The translations under genes were made by a program, and so were the position numbers. This document shows positions 16,876-25,280 of a stretch of DNA of 64,000 nt, one piece after another; positions within the stretch are counted from its first letter, which is position 1, and each line of letters begins with the position of its first letter. The notes beneath the pieces were generated by a model. That model ran no database searches, was not told the DNA's origin, and was given only the letters and a program-made list of their open reading frames with translations. Source of the DNA: Ectobacillus funiculus (GTDB lineage: Bacteria > Bacillota > Bacilli > Bacillales > Bacillaceae_G); the NCBI RefSeq assembly GCF_042429435.1, contig NZ_JBHMAF010000020.1; one strand, given 5' to 3'.

Positions 16876-17592
16876 ATGATTCGTACTATTTTTTCTGCTG
16901 TATATATTTTCATTCTTGTTCTTCGGACCGCGCCAAGATTACTTCCCATGCAAAAGCTGGCAGAAACGATTCCGCCTGAAGAAAAGGATCGGCTTGTACA
17001 TAAAACGCCTGACTGGTTTGGTAAGCGGATGGTGCGTGTCACTGGTTCTAAAGTGGAAGTAAAAGGCTTAGAGCATATACCGCAAGACCGAGCTGTTCTT
17101 GTGGTTGCCAATCACCAAAGCAACTTTGATATCCCTGTATTAATGGGATATTTAACCAAGCCAATCGGCTTTATTTCGAAGGTAGAAATGAAGAAGATTC
17201 CGATTGCAGCACACTGGATGGAGCTCATGAATAGTGTATTTATGGATCGAAGCGATCGACGTCAATCACTGCAGGCAATTAAAGATGGTATCGAGACTTT
17301 AAAAGCAGGTCATTCACTTGTTGTGTTTCCAGAGGGTACTCGCAGCAAAAGTGGTGAAATGGGAGAGTTTAAAACAGGCAGCTTTCATCTTGCAACAAAG
17401 TCTGGTGTTCCAATTTTACCAGTTACGATTGAGGGAACGCATAATATTTTAGAGGGAAATGGGAATAGAATTCGTCCTTCTCGTGTTACACTTACGATTT
17501 CTGAGCCGATTTATGAGGAAGAGTACCGCGATATGGATTTAAAAGAACTTGCTCGTTATACACAAAATATTATTCAATCTAAATTATCGTAA
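16876..17592 (+). CDS. plsC: 1-acyl-sn-glycerol-3-phosphate acyltransferase
   Basis: A 238-residue membrane-associated acyltransferase that acylates lysophosphatidate to phosphatidate. The catalytic NHQSNFD motif has H80 and D85; FPEGTRSKSGEMGEFKTGSF (about 151-170) is the substrate-binding motif and PILPVTIEGT the last family block. One N-terminal hydrophobic helix (1-20). The start is the ATG after GATGGGGGTCTTTT; an upstream in-frame ATG at 16852 lacks a ribosome site. Repeat A copy 5 lies directly upstream, separating it from dfrA. Confidence 0.92.
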   Translation: MIRTIFSAVYIFILVLRTAPRLLPMQKLAETIPPEEKDRLVHKTPDWFGKRMVRVTGSKVEVKGLEHIPQDRAVLVVANHQSNFDIPVLMGYLTKPIGFISKVEMKKIPIAAHWMELMNSVFMDRSDRRQSLQAIKDGIETLKAGHSLVVFPEGTRSKSGEMGEFKTGSFHLATKSGVPILPVTIEGTHNILEGNGNRIRPSRVTLTISEPIYEEEYRDMDLKELARYTQNIIQSKLS

Positions 17593-17658
17593 GAAAAGCG
17601 GGCCTTGAGAGCTACACATCATCCCGAAAAGTTATGCTTTCTTACAGTGTAAAAAACG

Positions 17659-17712
17659 AAGCTGTCTCCAAAAGATTACGTGTAGCAATCTTTTGGAGAC
17701 AGCTTTCTCTTT
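17659..17712. terminator. Bidirectional terminator
   Basis: AAGCTGTCTCCAAAAGAT / ATCTTTTGGAGACAGCTT with a 10-base loop, followed by TCTCTTTTTTTT on the plus strand and preceded by a run of A, giving T's on the minus strand. It serves both plsC and the convergent UPF0303 gene. Confidence 0.85.
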
Positions 17713-17715
17713 TTT

Positions 17716-18201
17716 TTACTTATTTTCTTGCTCAAGTAACATTCGGATTCCAGTCACAATCAATTGGTGATCTTCCTCCTGAGATAGCCCAGACACTGTG
17801 ATTGTACCAATCACCCCGACATGTTTAATCGTCAGCGGAAAGGATCCGCCATGAACAGCATATTCCTCTGGATTAACAGAATACGTTTCAAAGTATGAGC
17901 GATTTTTAGACTCATTATAAAGCCTCATGAAATAGGAGCTATGATAATGCCTTTCGACAACTCTAGATTTTCGTTTGATCCAATGCTCTTGATCAGGGCT
18001 TGTTCCGTTCATCGCATGATAAAAAAGCCGTTGTCCTCCTCTTGTAATAGCCACTGCGATATTCTCTCCTTCTTTTTTAGCTAATTCGATAATGAATAAC
18101 CCTAACTGTAAAGCTGTATCATTAGTAAATGTCGTGAACTGCAATTCTTTTTCTTGAGCTTGGATCAGTGCTAATTTGTTTTCGATTGAATGAATCTCCA
18201 T
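17716..18201 (-). CDS. Heme-degrading domain / UPF0303 family protein
   Basis: A 161-residue protein of the GlcG/HbpS-like UPF0303 family: AVAITRGGQRLFYHAMNGTSPDQ, then ERHYHSSYFMRLY and EYAVHGGSFPLTIKHVGVIG with IGTITVSGLSQEEDH near the end. Family members are often annotated heme-degrading by domain homology, but their role is mostly unproven. It is the last gene of a three-gene minus-strand operon with a DeoR regulator and a sugar-type dehydrogenase, so a carbohydrate-related role is as likely. Confidence 0.75.
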   Translation of the reverse strand: MEIHSIENKLALIQAQEKELQFTTFTNDTALQLGLFIIELAKKEGENIAVAITRGGQRLFYHAMNGTSPDQEHWIKRKSRVVERHYHSSYFMRLYNESKNRSYFETYSVNPEEYAVHGGSFPLTIKHVGVIGTITVSGLSQEEDHQLIVTGIRMLLEQENK

Positions 18202-18210
18202 TTTTTCTCC

Positions 18211-19257
18211 TTACTTGTCCATGAAAACAGCTTGTTTTTCGGCGCTGCTCTTAAGTGCGGCATGAATCATTTGAATGGTTTGTAAACCTTCTTCTGCACG
18301 AACTGGGCAAGGTTGTCCGTAACGAATATGTTCAAATACTTGTTTATAATAGGATGTGTAGGAACCAGGCAGCGTTTTCACTTTGGTTACGACCTCTTGC
18401 TCATCCTCGTGGAGTATTAATGTACCATAACATTCAGGATTGTCCTCGCCCCAATCATCAGCTGTTGGAATTTTCCCCGCTTTTAATGCATCTTCTTGTC
18501 CGTCAATTCCGTATTTAATAAAGCTGCCTTTGCTGCCATGTAATGTAAACCTTGGTCCTTGGCCTGCGACAATTGAACCGCAGTGTAAAATAACCCGTAG
18601 TTTGCCATAACCCATAATGATGTGGAAGTAATCATCTGTTTTTGCGCCGTCCCTTTGTGCAACTACGTCAGCTAGTACAAATTGCGGTTTGCCAAATAGG
18701 TGCAGCGCTTGATCAATTAAGTGGGAACCTAAGTCATACAGTATCCCAGCCCCTTTGCCTGCTTGCTCTCTCCAGCGATCTTGTACGTGAGGGCGGAAGC
18801 GATCAAAGTGAGCCTCGTACGTATTAACCTTTCCGAGCGTATCCTCTGCAATTAAACGTTTAATGGTTAAGAAGTCATTATCCCATCGTCGGTTCTGATA
18901 TACACTTAACATAAGCTGCTGTTCGTTTGCTAATTGAATCAGCTCTTCCGCTTCTTCGGGATCTATGACCATTGGTTTTTCAATGACAACATGTTTCCCA
19001 GCTAGTAAGCTTTGTTTCGCCATTTCGTAATGAAGCGTATTTGGTGTTGTAATGATAACTAGTTCGATAGTCTCGTCTTTTAGCACATCTTCTATCGTTT
19101 CAACGACCTGTACCGCTCCTAAAGTTTGCGCAACCTTTTGCGGATTCCGGGACATAACTTTGACGATCTCATATTCCGTTAATGCTTGCAGAAGAGGGGC
19201 ATGAAAGGTCTCTCCAGAGAAGCCGTATCCGATTAAGCCGACTCTCATTGTATTCAT
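18211..19257 (-). CDS. Gfo/Idh/MocA family oxidoreductase (IolW-like)
   Basis: A 348-residue NAD(P)-dependent dehydrogenase. The Rossmann motif is GLIGYGFSGETFHAPLL (7-23), EKPM at about 95-98 is the family EKP motif (K catalytic), and GAGILYDLGSHLIDQALHLFG (quoted in parts) at about 170-190 supplies the D-x-GSH-x-D active-site block. The closest recalled relative is B. subtilis IolW/YvaA, a scyllo-inositol dehydrogenase. It overlaps the DeoR gene by 4 bases, so that regulator probably controls it. The substrate is a sugar or inositol, not resolved further. Confidence 0.82.
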   Translation of the reverse strand: MNTMRVGLIGYGFSGETFHAPLLQALTEYEIVKVMSRNPQKVAQTLGAVQVVETIEDVLKDETIELVIITTPNTLHYEMAKQSLLAGKHVVIEKPMVIDPEEAEELIQLANEQQLMLSVYQNRRWDNDFLTIKRLIAEDTLGKVNTYEAHFDRFRPHVQDRWREQAGKGAGILYDLGSHLIDQALHLFGKPQFVLADVVAQRDGAKTDDYFHIIMGYGKLRVILHCGSIVAGQGPRFTLHGSKGSFIKYGIDGQEDALKAGKIPTADDWGEDNPECYGTLILHEDEQEVVTKVKTLPGSYTSYYKQVFEHIRYGQPCPVRAEEGLQTIQMIHAALKSSAEKQAVFMDK

Positions 19258-20030
19258 TGGTAATCACTCCTCATGTTTTTGTTTGTTACAATTAATTCGA
19301 TATTATAATTGTGCAGCTGCTGCTCTATTTCTGAAGGAGGAACTCGATCCGTTATGATAATATCAATCTCTTCTAGTCCGCATACCTTATGCAGAAACGT
19401 TTTTTGAAATTTTGTAGATTCAGTAAGCACTATTACCCGTTGAGACGCCCGGATCATGCCTTTTTTTACATAGGCTTCGCCTTCGTCAGGGGCGGTGAGA
19501 CCGCCTGTTCCGAGGCCGCATGCTCCAATAAATAATGTATGAGCTTGATATTTTGCCAGCTCTTCAACGGTGTGCAAACCAATAAAATTCCGATGATAGG
19601 GATTGAATTTTCCTCCGACCATATAAACGGTAATGTCGGGACGATTGCTTAAGCTTGTAACAATATCGATTGAATTAGTAATAGCTGTTATATCCTTGCT
19701 TCTCATATAGCGGGCAGCAAGCTCTACAGAGGTGGAGGTATCGAAGAGGATAGTATCTCCATCATGAATCAATGAACAAGCTGTTTGGGCAATATGTTCT
19801 TTTTCTTGAGAGATATTTCTCTCCTGATAACGAGGTACGTGAGAATGTTTTGAGGAGAGAATAGCACCTCTTTTTACTCTTACAATATCCCCATCCTCCT
19901 CAAGTTTCACTAAGTCCCTTCTTGCGGTATCACGCGAGACCTGAAATTTCTCCATAATGTCCTCAAGGCTAATTTCGTTATGGGCATGAAGCAATTCTTT
20001 AATCTGTTCGATGCGTTTTTTCTGGGACAT
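19254..20030 (-). CDS. DeoR/GlpR-family transcriptional regulator
   Basis: A 258-residue repressor-type protein: N-terminal HTH (EISLEDIMEKFQVSRDTARRD, about 19-39, quoted in parts) and a DeoR C-terminal sensor domain with DTSTSVELAARYM, NSIDIVTSLSNR, VGGKFNPYHRNFIG and FIGACGLGTGGLTAPDEGEA signatures, which bind a phosphorylated sugar. The start at MSQKKRIEQ is chosen because GAGGTGA lies just upstream; a reading from 20051 has no ribosome site. First gene of the operon with the dehydrogenase and UPF0303 protein. A perfect 18-bp inverted repeat lies 62 bp upstream. Confidence 0.85.
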   Translation of the reverse strand: MSQKKRIEQIKELLHAHNEISLEDIMEKFQVSRDTARRDLVKLEEDGDIVRVKRGAILSSKHSHVPRYQERNISQEKEHIAQTACSLIHDGDTILFDTSTSVELAARYMRSKDITAITNSIDIVTSLSNRPDITVYMVGGKFNPYHRNFIGLHTVEELAKYQAHTLFIGACGLGTGGLTAPDEGEAYVKKGMIRASQRVIVLTESTKFQKTFLHKVCGLEEIDIIITDRVPPSEIEQQLHNYNIELIVTNKNMRSDYQ

Positions 20031-20091
20031 GTATTCACCTCTATTTTCCAATAGGTAACATTGTCTTAAGGGTAAGCTTTTTTTTAGTAAT

Positions 20092-20142
20092 AATCAAGCA
20101 AAAAACTTATATTTTATAATGTTTTAAGTTTTTTGCTTGATT
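20092..20142. promoter_or_regulatory. Perfect 18-bp inverted repeat, putative DeoR operator
   Basis: AATCAAGCAAAAAACTTA (20092-20109) and TAAGTTTTTTGCTTGATT (20125-20142) are exact reverse complements with a 15-bp AT-rich spacer containing TATAAT-like sequence. Located upstream of the DeoR-family gene. Operator or hairpin; no T-rich run follows on the minus strand, which disfavours a terminator. Confidence 0.6.
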
Positions 20143-20187
20143 TTGAATTAGAAGAGACTTGAGGAAGAAGACGAAGTCAACATGAAA

Positions 20188-20222
20188 AACCCACAGAGAA
20201 TATCTTCGTTGCTCTGTGGGTT
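20188..20222 (-). terminator. Terminator of the hemolysin III gene
   Basis: AACCCACAGAG / CTCTGTGGGTT, 13-base loop, followed on the minus strand by TTTTTCATG. Confidence 0.8.
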
Positions 20223-20261
20223 CACTTTATAATAAAAGAGTTTTTTAGACAGAAGTATTTT

Positions 20262-20900
20262 TTATAGCAAGTACAACAAAACAGAAAAAAAGTGCATTGT
20301 CGTGCCAGCAATAACAAATACGTGCCAAATGGCATGATGAAATTTAAAGCCGCGCCAAACATAAAATATGGCGCCTACCGTATATAAAATGCCTCCAATC
20401 ACAAGCAGAACCACTCCGTTATGCGGAACACCCTGCACGAGAGGCCTCCAGGCAAAGACAATAAGCCATCCCATTACTACATATAGTAAAGTGGAAATGT
20501 GAAGGAACTTCTTTACAAAAAAAGATTTGAAAACCGTTCCAGCAACAGCAAGTCCCCAGACAATCCCGAATAATGTCCAGCCAAGCCATCCCTTTACTGC
20601 GATGAATAAAAATGGTGTGTATGTGCCAGCAATGAAAAAATAAATGGAGGAATGGTCAAGTATTTCGAATACATCCTTCGCTTTTCCATGTGGAAGAGCA
20701 TGGACGAGCGTAGACGACAAGTATAAAATAACCATGGTGCTTCCGAATAAGGTGAAGCTTACAACATGCCAGGCTGTACCGTATAAGGAGGAGAATACAA
20801 TGAGCAAGACGAGGGCAGCGATGCTTAGCAGTGCCCCAATTCCATGGGTAATTGAATTTGCAATTTCCTCTCCTTTAGAAAATGTGTGTGTAGTTGCCAT
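20262..20900 (-). CDS. Hemolysin III / PAQR-like membrane protein (TrhA family)
   Basis: A 212-residue protein with seven hydrophobic segments. It carries the family metal-site residues: SITHGIGALLS near the N terminus (about 16), LVHALPHGKAKDVFEILDHS (about 66-85) with its S-x3-H and D-HS residues, and FHHAIWHVFVIAGTTMHFF (about 190-208) with the H-x3-H pair. The family name comes from a B. cereus hemolysis report; the bacterial role appears to be membrane or lipid homeostasis (TrhA). Ribosome site AAGGAAGGAT. Confidence 0.85.
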   Translation of the reverse strand: MATTHTFSKGEEIANSITHGIGALLSIAALVLLIVFSSLYGTAWHVVSFTLFGSTMVILYLSSTLVHALPHGKAKDVFEILDHSSIYFFIAGTYTPFLFIAVKGWLGWTLFGIVWGLAVAGTVFKSFFVKKFLHISTLLYVVMGWLIVFAWRPLVQGVPHNGVVLLVIGGILYTVGAIFYVWRGFKFHHAIWHVFVIAGTTMHFFSVLLYLL

Positions 20901-21084
20901 CTGTATCCTTCCTTTCGAACGCGAGGCTGGGAATGAGTAGATGTAGTGTTTTTTTGCCTCGTTCTTGAAAAAACATTAATTCTACCATATCATATATCAG
21001 GCAAATGGAAAACTGCCATACGTCCGATTTCAAAATCATTTGTTTTCCGTGATACATATTGCTGCAGAAGGAAGAGTGGTCATT

Positions 21085-22260
21085 GTGTTAACATTGCTTC
21101 AAAACGGCGAAGTATACGCTCCGCATTATATAGGAAGAAAAGATGTTTTGCTTGTCGGTAGCAAAATTGGGCATATACAGGATAGGATTGAAGTTCCCGC
21201 TAACTTTGTGGATGTGCGGGTAATAGATGCTTCAGATACATATATTGTTCCTGGATTTATTGATCCGCATGTTCATATTATCGGCGGCGGAGGTGAAGGC
21301 GGTTTTAAGACGCGCACACCGGAGCTGCAATTAACAGATGCGACGACTTCGGGTGTTACAACGATAGTTGGGTTGCTCGGTACAGACGGAACAACAAGAC
21401 GGATGGAAAGCTTGCTGGCAAAGGCACGTGCACTTGAGGAGGAAGGCATTACTTGCTATATTCATACCGGCTCGTATCACCTGCCTGTGCAAACGCTAAC
21501 GAATCGTATTCAGGATGATATTATTTTAATTGATAAAATTATTGGGATTGGGGAGATTGCAATTTCAGATCATCGTTCTTCACAACCTACATTTGAAGAG
21601 CTGGCAAAGGTAGCGGCAGCAGCGAGAAATGGCGGCATTTTATCAGGTAAGGCCGGCGTAGTGGAGGTTCATGTTGGGGATGGCATGGCGCAGCTGCGGT
21701 TGCTCGAAGAGATTGTCGATCAAACAGATATTCCAATCCGGCAGTTTCATCCAACTCATATAAATCGTAATGCTGAGTTATTTGAAGCGGGAATTCACTA
21801 TGCAAAGAAAGGTGGTTATGTGGATTTTACAACGAGTACCATTCCGCAGTTTTTGGAGGAAGGGGAAGTGAAATGCTCGCGTGGTCTGCGAATGATGTTA
21901 GAGAGAGGTGTGCCGATTGGCTGCATTACATTTTCTTCGGACGGACAAGCAAGCTTGCCTGCGTTTAGTAGTGATGGAGAATTTCTTGGACTGCAGGTGG
22001 GAAGTGTCTCTTCCCTTTTCCAAGAAGTGCGAGATGCAGTGTTACAGGAAGGGGTTTCCCTTGAAACAGCATTGCAGGTTATTACTTCTAACACATCCCA
22101 TGTGTTAAGGCTACCGGATAAAGGGTATGTAAAGGAAGGAAAGGATGCTGACATTGTGCTGCTCGACAAACACACGCTGCAAATTGGCTCCGTATTTGCG
22201 AGGGGGAGATTGATGGTAGAGGGAGGTACTCCTGTTGTGAAAGGAACGTTTGAACGCTAA
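21085..22260 (+). CDS. iadA: Isoaspartyl (beta-aspartyl) dipeptidase
   Basis: A 391-residue amidohydrolase that hydrolyses beta-aspartyl dipeptides released from damaged proteins. Metal-binding HVH follows GFIDP (about 60-66); other signatures are GGGGEGGFKTRTPE, HTGSYHLP, EVHVGDG, HPTHINRN and the catalytic FSSDGQASLP. The start is GTG at 21085 because AGAAGGAAGAG lies 9 bases upstream and the resulting 391 residues match the family length; ATG at 21040 would add a 15-residue tail without a ribosome site. Confidence 0.9.
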   Translation: MLTLLQNGEVYAPHYIGRKDVLLVGSKIGHIQDRIEVPANFVDVRVIDASDTYIVPGFIDPHVHIIGGGGEGGFKTRTPELQLTDATTSGVTTIVGLLGTDGTTRRMESLLAKARALEEEGITCYIHTGSYHLPVQTLTNRIQDDIILIDKIIGIGEIAISDHRSSQPTFEELAKVAAAARNGGILSGKAGVVEVHVGDGMAQLRLLEEIVDQTDIPIRQFHPTHINRNAELFEAGIHYAKKGGYVDFTTSTIPQFLEEGEVKCSRGLRMMLERGVPIGCITFSSDGQASLPAFSSDGEFLGLQVGSVSSLFQEVRDAVLQEGVSLETALQVITSNTSHVLRLPDKGYVKEGKDADIVLLDKHTLQIGSVFARGRLMVEGGTPVVKGTFER

Positions 22261-22369
22261 TGGTAATTTAGCACATATTTGTGTCAAAGCAATGCTTGTC
22301 ATTGACGGTTCTCCCTTTTTTTGTCACAATATAAGTAGCAGTAGCATGCCATGCTAAGGGGGATAAAAT

Positions 22370-22549
22370 ATGCCGAATATTGGATTTCCAGGATTGATTT
22401 TAATTTTACTTATTGCTCTTGTTGTATTTGGTCCGAAAAAACTTCCGGAGATTGGGCGCGCATTCGGTGAAACGTTAAAGGAGTTTAAGAAATCGACAAA
22501 GGATTTGCGTGATGATGTGCTGGATGGGGACAGCAAAGACAAAAAATAA
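22370..22549 (+). CDS. tatA: Twin-arginine translocase subunit TatA
   Basis: A 59-residue TatA: N-terminal membrane helix (GFPGLILILLIALVVFGPKK), FGPKKLPEIGR hinge, amphipathic helix RAFGETLKEFKK and an acidic/basic tail. Start ATG after AAGGGGGG. Forms the protein-conducting pore with TatC for folded Tat substrates. tatC follows 214 bp downstream, the gap being filled by repeat A copy 6. No Tat substrate gene is adjacent. Confidence 0.95.
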   Translation: MPNIGFPGLILILLIALVVFGPKKLPEIGRAFGETLKEFKKSTKDLRDDVLDGDSKDKK

Positions 22550-22592
22550 AAGCTATAAAAAAGATGTAAGGTGACAATTCTCTTGCATCTTT

Positions 22593-22732
22593 TTTACACG
22601 GTAGGAACGTATAAATTTCCAGCTAGAAGTGAATTCGGCGTAGTCGGAAACTTTAGGAATACAGTATAAGTAGGGCTACGCCTCTGTTTTCGCCCAAAAG
22701 CAGGGCTCGCCAGTCGGCGAGTTTTCTTTATA
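22593..22732 (+). repeat. Repeat A, copy 6, inside tatA-tatC
   Basis: Full copy: TTTTTACACGGTAGGAACGT, TTTCCAGCTAGAAG, ATTCGGCGTAGTCGGAAACT, GGGCTACGCCTCTGTTTTCG, CTCGCCAGTCGGCGAGTTTT. The intrinsic-terminator-like end lies 31 bases before tatC. Confidence 0.92.
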
Positions 22733-22763
22733 TGAGCCAGGGAATGGGAAATGTGGTGAAAGA

Positions 22764-23510
22764 ATGAACGATCAAGAGATGAGCGTGGTAGACCATTTAA
22801 GTGAACTGCGCAAGCGTATTATCATTACAATGATATTCTTTTTTATCTTTTTAACGGTCGGCTTTATGTATACAAAGGAGATTTATACGTTCATTGTCAA
22901 GGATTTGCCGATGAAGCTTACCGTGCTCGGACCTAGTGATATTTTATGGATTTATTTTATCATTGCCAGCGTTTTCTCTATTGTATGTACAATTCCTTTT
23001 GCAGCTTTGCAACTTTGGCTGTTCGTGAAGCCTGCATTATCTCCGAATGAGCGGCGGGCGACGCTTTTATATGTGCCCGCATTATTTTTATTATTTGCAG
23101 GTGGACTTTGCTTTGGATATTTTGTTATTTTACCGTTTGTGCTGCAGTTCTTGGTGAATCTTGGAAAAGAAATGTTTCAATCAATGTTTACAACAGAAAA
23201 GTATTTTGAATTTGTTTTAAATATGACACTGCCGTTTGCGGTTCTGTTCGAATTGCCGGTTATTGCCATGTTTTTAACAAGCATTGGTTTATTAAATCCA
23301 ATTGCCCTTCAAAAGGTGAGGAAGTATGCTTATTTTGTTTTAATAGTGATTGCGGTTAGTATTACACCGCCGGATTTTGTCTCAGATTTCTCTGTAGCGA
23401 TCCCGTTGTTATTTATTTATGAAATCAGTATCTCTGTCTCTAAGTTTGTATACAAACGCAGGTTAAAGCGAGAGATGGAACACCCGGGAGAAAGTGCCTC
23501 ATATGAGTAG
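22764..23510 (+). CDS. tatC: Twin-arginine translocase subunit TatC
   Basis: A 248-residue protein with six membrane helices; recognises the twin-arginine signal. It has the N-terminal VVDHLSELRKRI motif, an FVKPALSPNERR loop (about 92-103) with the invariant F-x-x-P-x-L-x-x-x-E, and PPD at about 207-209. Ribosome site GTGGTGAAAGA is weak. Forms the minimal TatA-TatC translocase usual in Bacillus, but is separated from tatA by a terminator-bearing repeat. Confidence 0.95.
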   Translation: MNDQEMSVVDHLSELRKRIIITMIFFFIFLTVGFMYTKEIYTFIVKDLPMKLTVLGPSDILWIYFIIASVFSIVCTIPFAALQLWLFVKPALSPNERRATLLYVPALFLLFAGGLCFGYFVILPFVLQFLVNLGKEMFQSMFTTEKYFEFVLNMTLPFAVLFELPVIAMFLTSIGLLNPIALQKVRKYAYFVLIVIAVSITPPDFVSDFSVAIPLLFIYEISISVSKFVYKRRLKREMEHPGESASYE

Positions 23511-23678
23511 GCGCTTTTTTCCTTTTTTGGTTATAATATTTATGAAAGCGTATACAATAAAAAGAAAGAAGTTGCATAAAAATTTAAAGAAAATTCATGA
23601 TTTTCCTGAAATTTAGACAAACTTTTTAGATCTATTCCTTTATACTAAAAATAAATTCCAAAAGAAGGATTGATATTT

Positions 23679-23930
23679 GTGATAACAAAAAGCTTTTATT
23701 TCACTCATTCGTCTGGAAATTGCATCAAGATTGTTGATATCCCCGTGCTAGAAGCCCAACATCCTTTAACATTCCAAATGCAGTCACGTCTTCAATTATT
23801 GGTCTCCAAAATTCAAAAGCATAGCAGTCCGAGATTTTCTTACTCATTCCGGGAATATTTACGTAATTGTCTCCCTTGGACTGATTACTCCAAAGTATAT
23901 GAGATTAATTCGCTCGAAAAAAATGCATAG
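23679..23930 (+). CDS. Hypothetical protein (83 aa)
   Basis: Not recognised. GTG start 9 bases after AGAAGGA; the product is basic with no membrane segment and has an aromatic C-terminal half (SYSFREYLRNCLPWTDYSKVY in parts). An AT-rich promoter-like region precedes it and an intrinsic terminator follows 15 bases downstream, which supports a genuine short gene. Confidence 0.6.
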   Translation: MITKSFYFTHSSGNCIKIVDIPVLEAQHPLTFQMQSRLQLLVSKIQKHSSPRFSYSFREYLRNCLPWTDYSKVYEINSLEKNA

Positions 23931-23945
23931 CAGCAAGTGTAAAAA

Positions 23946-23971
23946 GAGCGGGGGCAGCATCCGCTTTTTTT
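23946..23971 (+). terminator. Terminator after the small hypothetical gene
   Basis: AGCGG / CCGCT stem with a 9-base loop followed by TTTTTTT. Confidence 0.7.
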
Positions 23972-24077
23972 CGCACCATTGCAGAGATAGAAAATTGGGC
24001 TACTGAAGGAAATAAGATATAGTAAGCGTTAGTAAAGCAGCGCAGCTTATGCAAAGGCGTGTTTGTACATAATTCAT

Positions 24078-24128
24078 GATAAAACCTCCTAAACGTCTTT
24101 ATATATAGAATGTTCAGGAGGTTTTATC
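24078..24128. other. Isolated 13-bp inverted repeat
   Basis: GATAAAACCTCCT (24078-24090) and AGGAGGTTTTATC (24116-24128) are perfect reverse complements with a 25-base spacer. Both arms contain an anti-Shine-Dalgarno/Shine-Dalgarno-like AGGAGG, but no start codon follows at a useful distance. It may act as a terminator on either strand for read-through into the SCO gene. Confidence 0.5.
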
Positions 24129-24276
24129 TGTTATACATAATAGTAGCTTTTTTCTTATATTTTACTTGAGGCAATTACATAAGTTTGTATGTTTCGTGAA
24201 TAAAATCGGTGATACCGTTTTTCTTTTCACGTCCTTTTGTTACAATAAAAAGGATGGTATGGAAAGGGGCTTATGT

Positions 24277-24867
24277 ATGATAAAAATAACTCACATGAGA
24301 TTTGCAGCCATAATATTTCTTTGTTTGATGATACTGGCTGGCTGTAGTACAGGATCGAAAATCCCTAAGGCGTTAAATTGGGATATTGCAGATTTTCAAT
24401 ACATAAATCAAAATGGGGAGTCCTATGGTTTAAAAGATTTAAAAGGGAAGGTATGGGTTGCTGATTTTATGTTTACGAATTGTACGACGGTCTGTCCACC
24501 GATGACTGCCAATATGGCGCGTCTGCAAAAAATGGCGAAGGAAGAAAAGTTGGACGTGCAATTTGTTTCTTTTAGCGTTGATCCGACTGTAGACAAACCT
24601 GATGTTCTGAAGACATACATACAAAAATATACAACAGATACAAACAATTGGGCACTTTTGACAGGTTATTCACAAGAAGAGATCGAACAGTTTGCAAAGG
24701 AAAGTTTTCAAACGCTTGTCGATAAGCCAGATTCAACAAATCAAGTTGTACACGGTACGTCTTTTTATTTGGTTGATCAAAATGGAAAGGTTATGAAGAA
24801 ATATAGCGGTGTATCAAATACCCCGTATGAGGATATTGTTCGGGATATAAAAAGATTGTTAAGATAA
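24277..24867 (+). CDS. SCO1/SenC family lipoprotein
   Basis: A 196-residue membrane-anchored thioredoxin-fold protein for assembly of the CuA site of cytochrome c oxidase. The lipobox LAGC puts the lipid-modified cysteine at C23; the copper-binding residues are C69 and C73 (CTTVC) and H159 (VVHGTSF). The start ATG (MIKITHMRF) is chosen because GAAAGGGGC lies 7 bases upstream; the frame is open further upstream without support. Resembles B. subtilis YpmQ/BsSCO. Confidence 0.9.
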   Translation: MIKITHMRFAAIIFLCLMILAGCSTGSKIPKALNWDIADFQYINQNGESYGLKDLKGKVWVADFMFTNCTTVCPPMTANMARLQKMAKEEKLDVQFVSFSVDPTVDKPDVLKTYIQKYTTDTNNWALLTGYSQEEIEQFAKESFQTLVDKPDSTNQVVHGTSFYLVDQNGKVMKKYSGVSNTPYEDIVRDIKRLLR

Positions 24868-24933
24868 GTTATCGTATGCGTTAGCATAGAAGTTGATAAT
24901 GTATGTAAGAAAATATAACAAAAATATTGACTG

Positions 24934-24970
24934 GAGAGGCCTTTCTTACAGAAGGGCCTCTCTTTTTTTA
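24934..24970 (+). terminator. Terminator after the SCO gene
   Basis: GAGAGGCC / GGGCCTCTC with a 12-base loop followed by TTTTTTT. Confidence 0.85.
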
Positions 24971-25064
24971 GCAAAGAAGCGCAAAAAGACGGATGTTTAG
25001 CAAAGTGAAACTTATAATGTTATCGCTTTCAATCGGAATTTGTAGAAAATTTACCAAAATATAG

Positions 25065-25145
25065 TTGTACTTACCAAAAAAATATGTATAATGAAAATAT
25101 CAAAAATGTTACATAATCTAACATTTTGTGTTAATTTTTCTTACA
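25065..25145 (+). promoter_or_regulatory. urt-ure promoter with two TnrA/GlnR boxes
   Basis: TTGTAC (25065-25070) and TATAAT (25087-25092) form a promoter with 16-bp spacing. Downstream lie TGTTACATAATCTAACA (25107-25123), a full match to the TnrA/GlnR consensus TGTNANAWWWTMTNACA, and TGTTAATTTTTCTTACA (25129-25145), one mismatch, 22 bp apart (two helical turns). Position downstream of the -10 suggests GlnR repression under nitrogen sufficiency, or TnrA action on another start; the logic is inferred. Confidence 0.8.
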
Positions 25146-25164
25146 TGGGGGTGTTTGTGAAAAA

Positions 25165-25247
25165 AGAAAGACTTTCTCATTGCCGTGAGAAAGTCTTTCC
25201 AGAACCAGCATAAATTGTCGAGTTCTATGCTTGGTTCTGATTATATC
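25165..25247 (+). promoter_or_regulatory. Double-hairpin 5' leader of urtA
   Basis: Hairpin 1: GAAAGACTTTCTCA / TGAGAAAGTCTTTC (perfect 14-bp stem, loop TTGCCG). Hairpin 2: CAGAACCAGCATA / TATGCTTGGTTCTG with an 11-base loop and one bulge. Neither has a T-tract. They sit between the TnrA/GlnR boxes and urtA and may stabilise the message or respond to a signal; no known riboswitch class was recognised. Confidence 0.55.
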
Positions 25248-25280
25248 ATATGTAATTAGAATCTGATAAGGGGTGTTTGT

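Noticed and set aside
20262..20900. Virulence hemolysin
   Set aside because: Hemolysin III is a PAQR-like housekeeping membrane family; the name alone is not evidence of toxicity.
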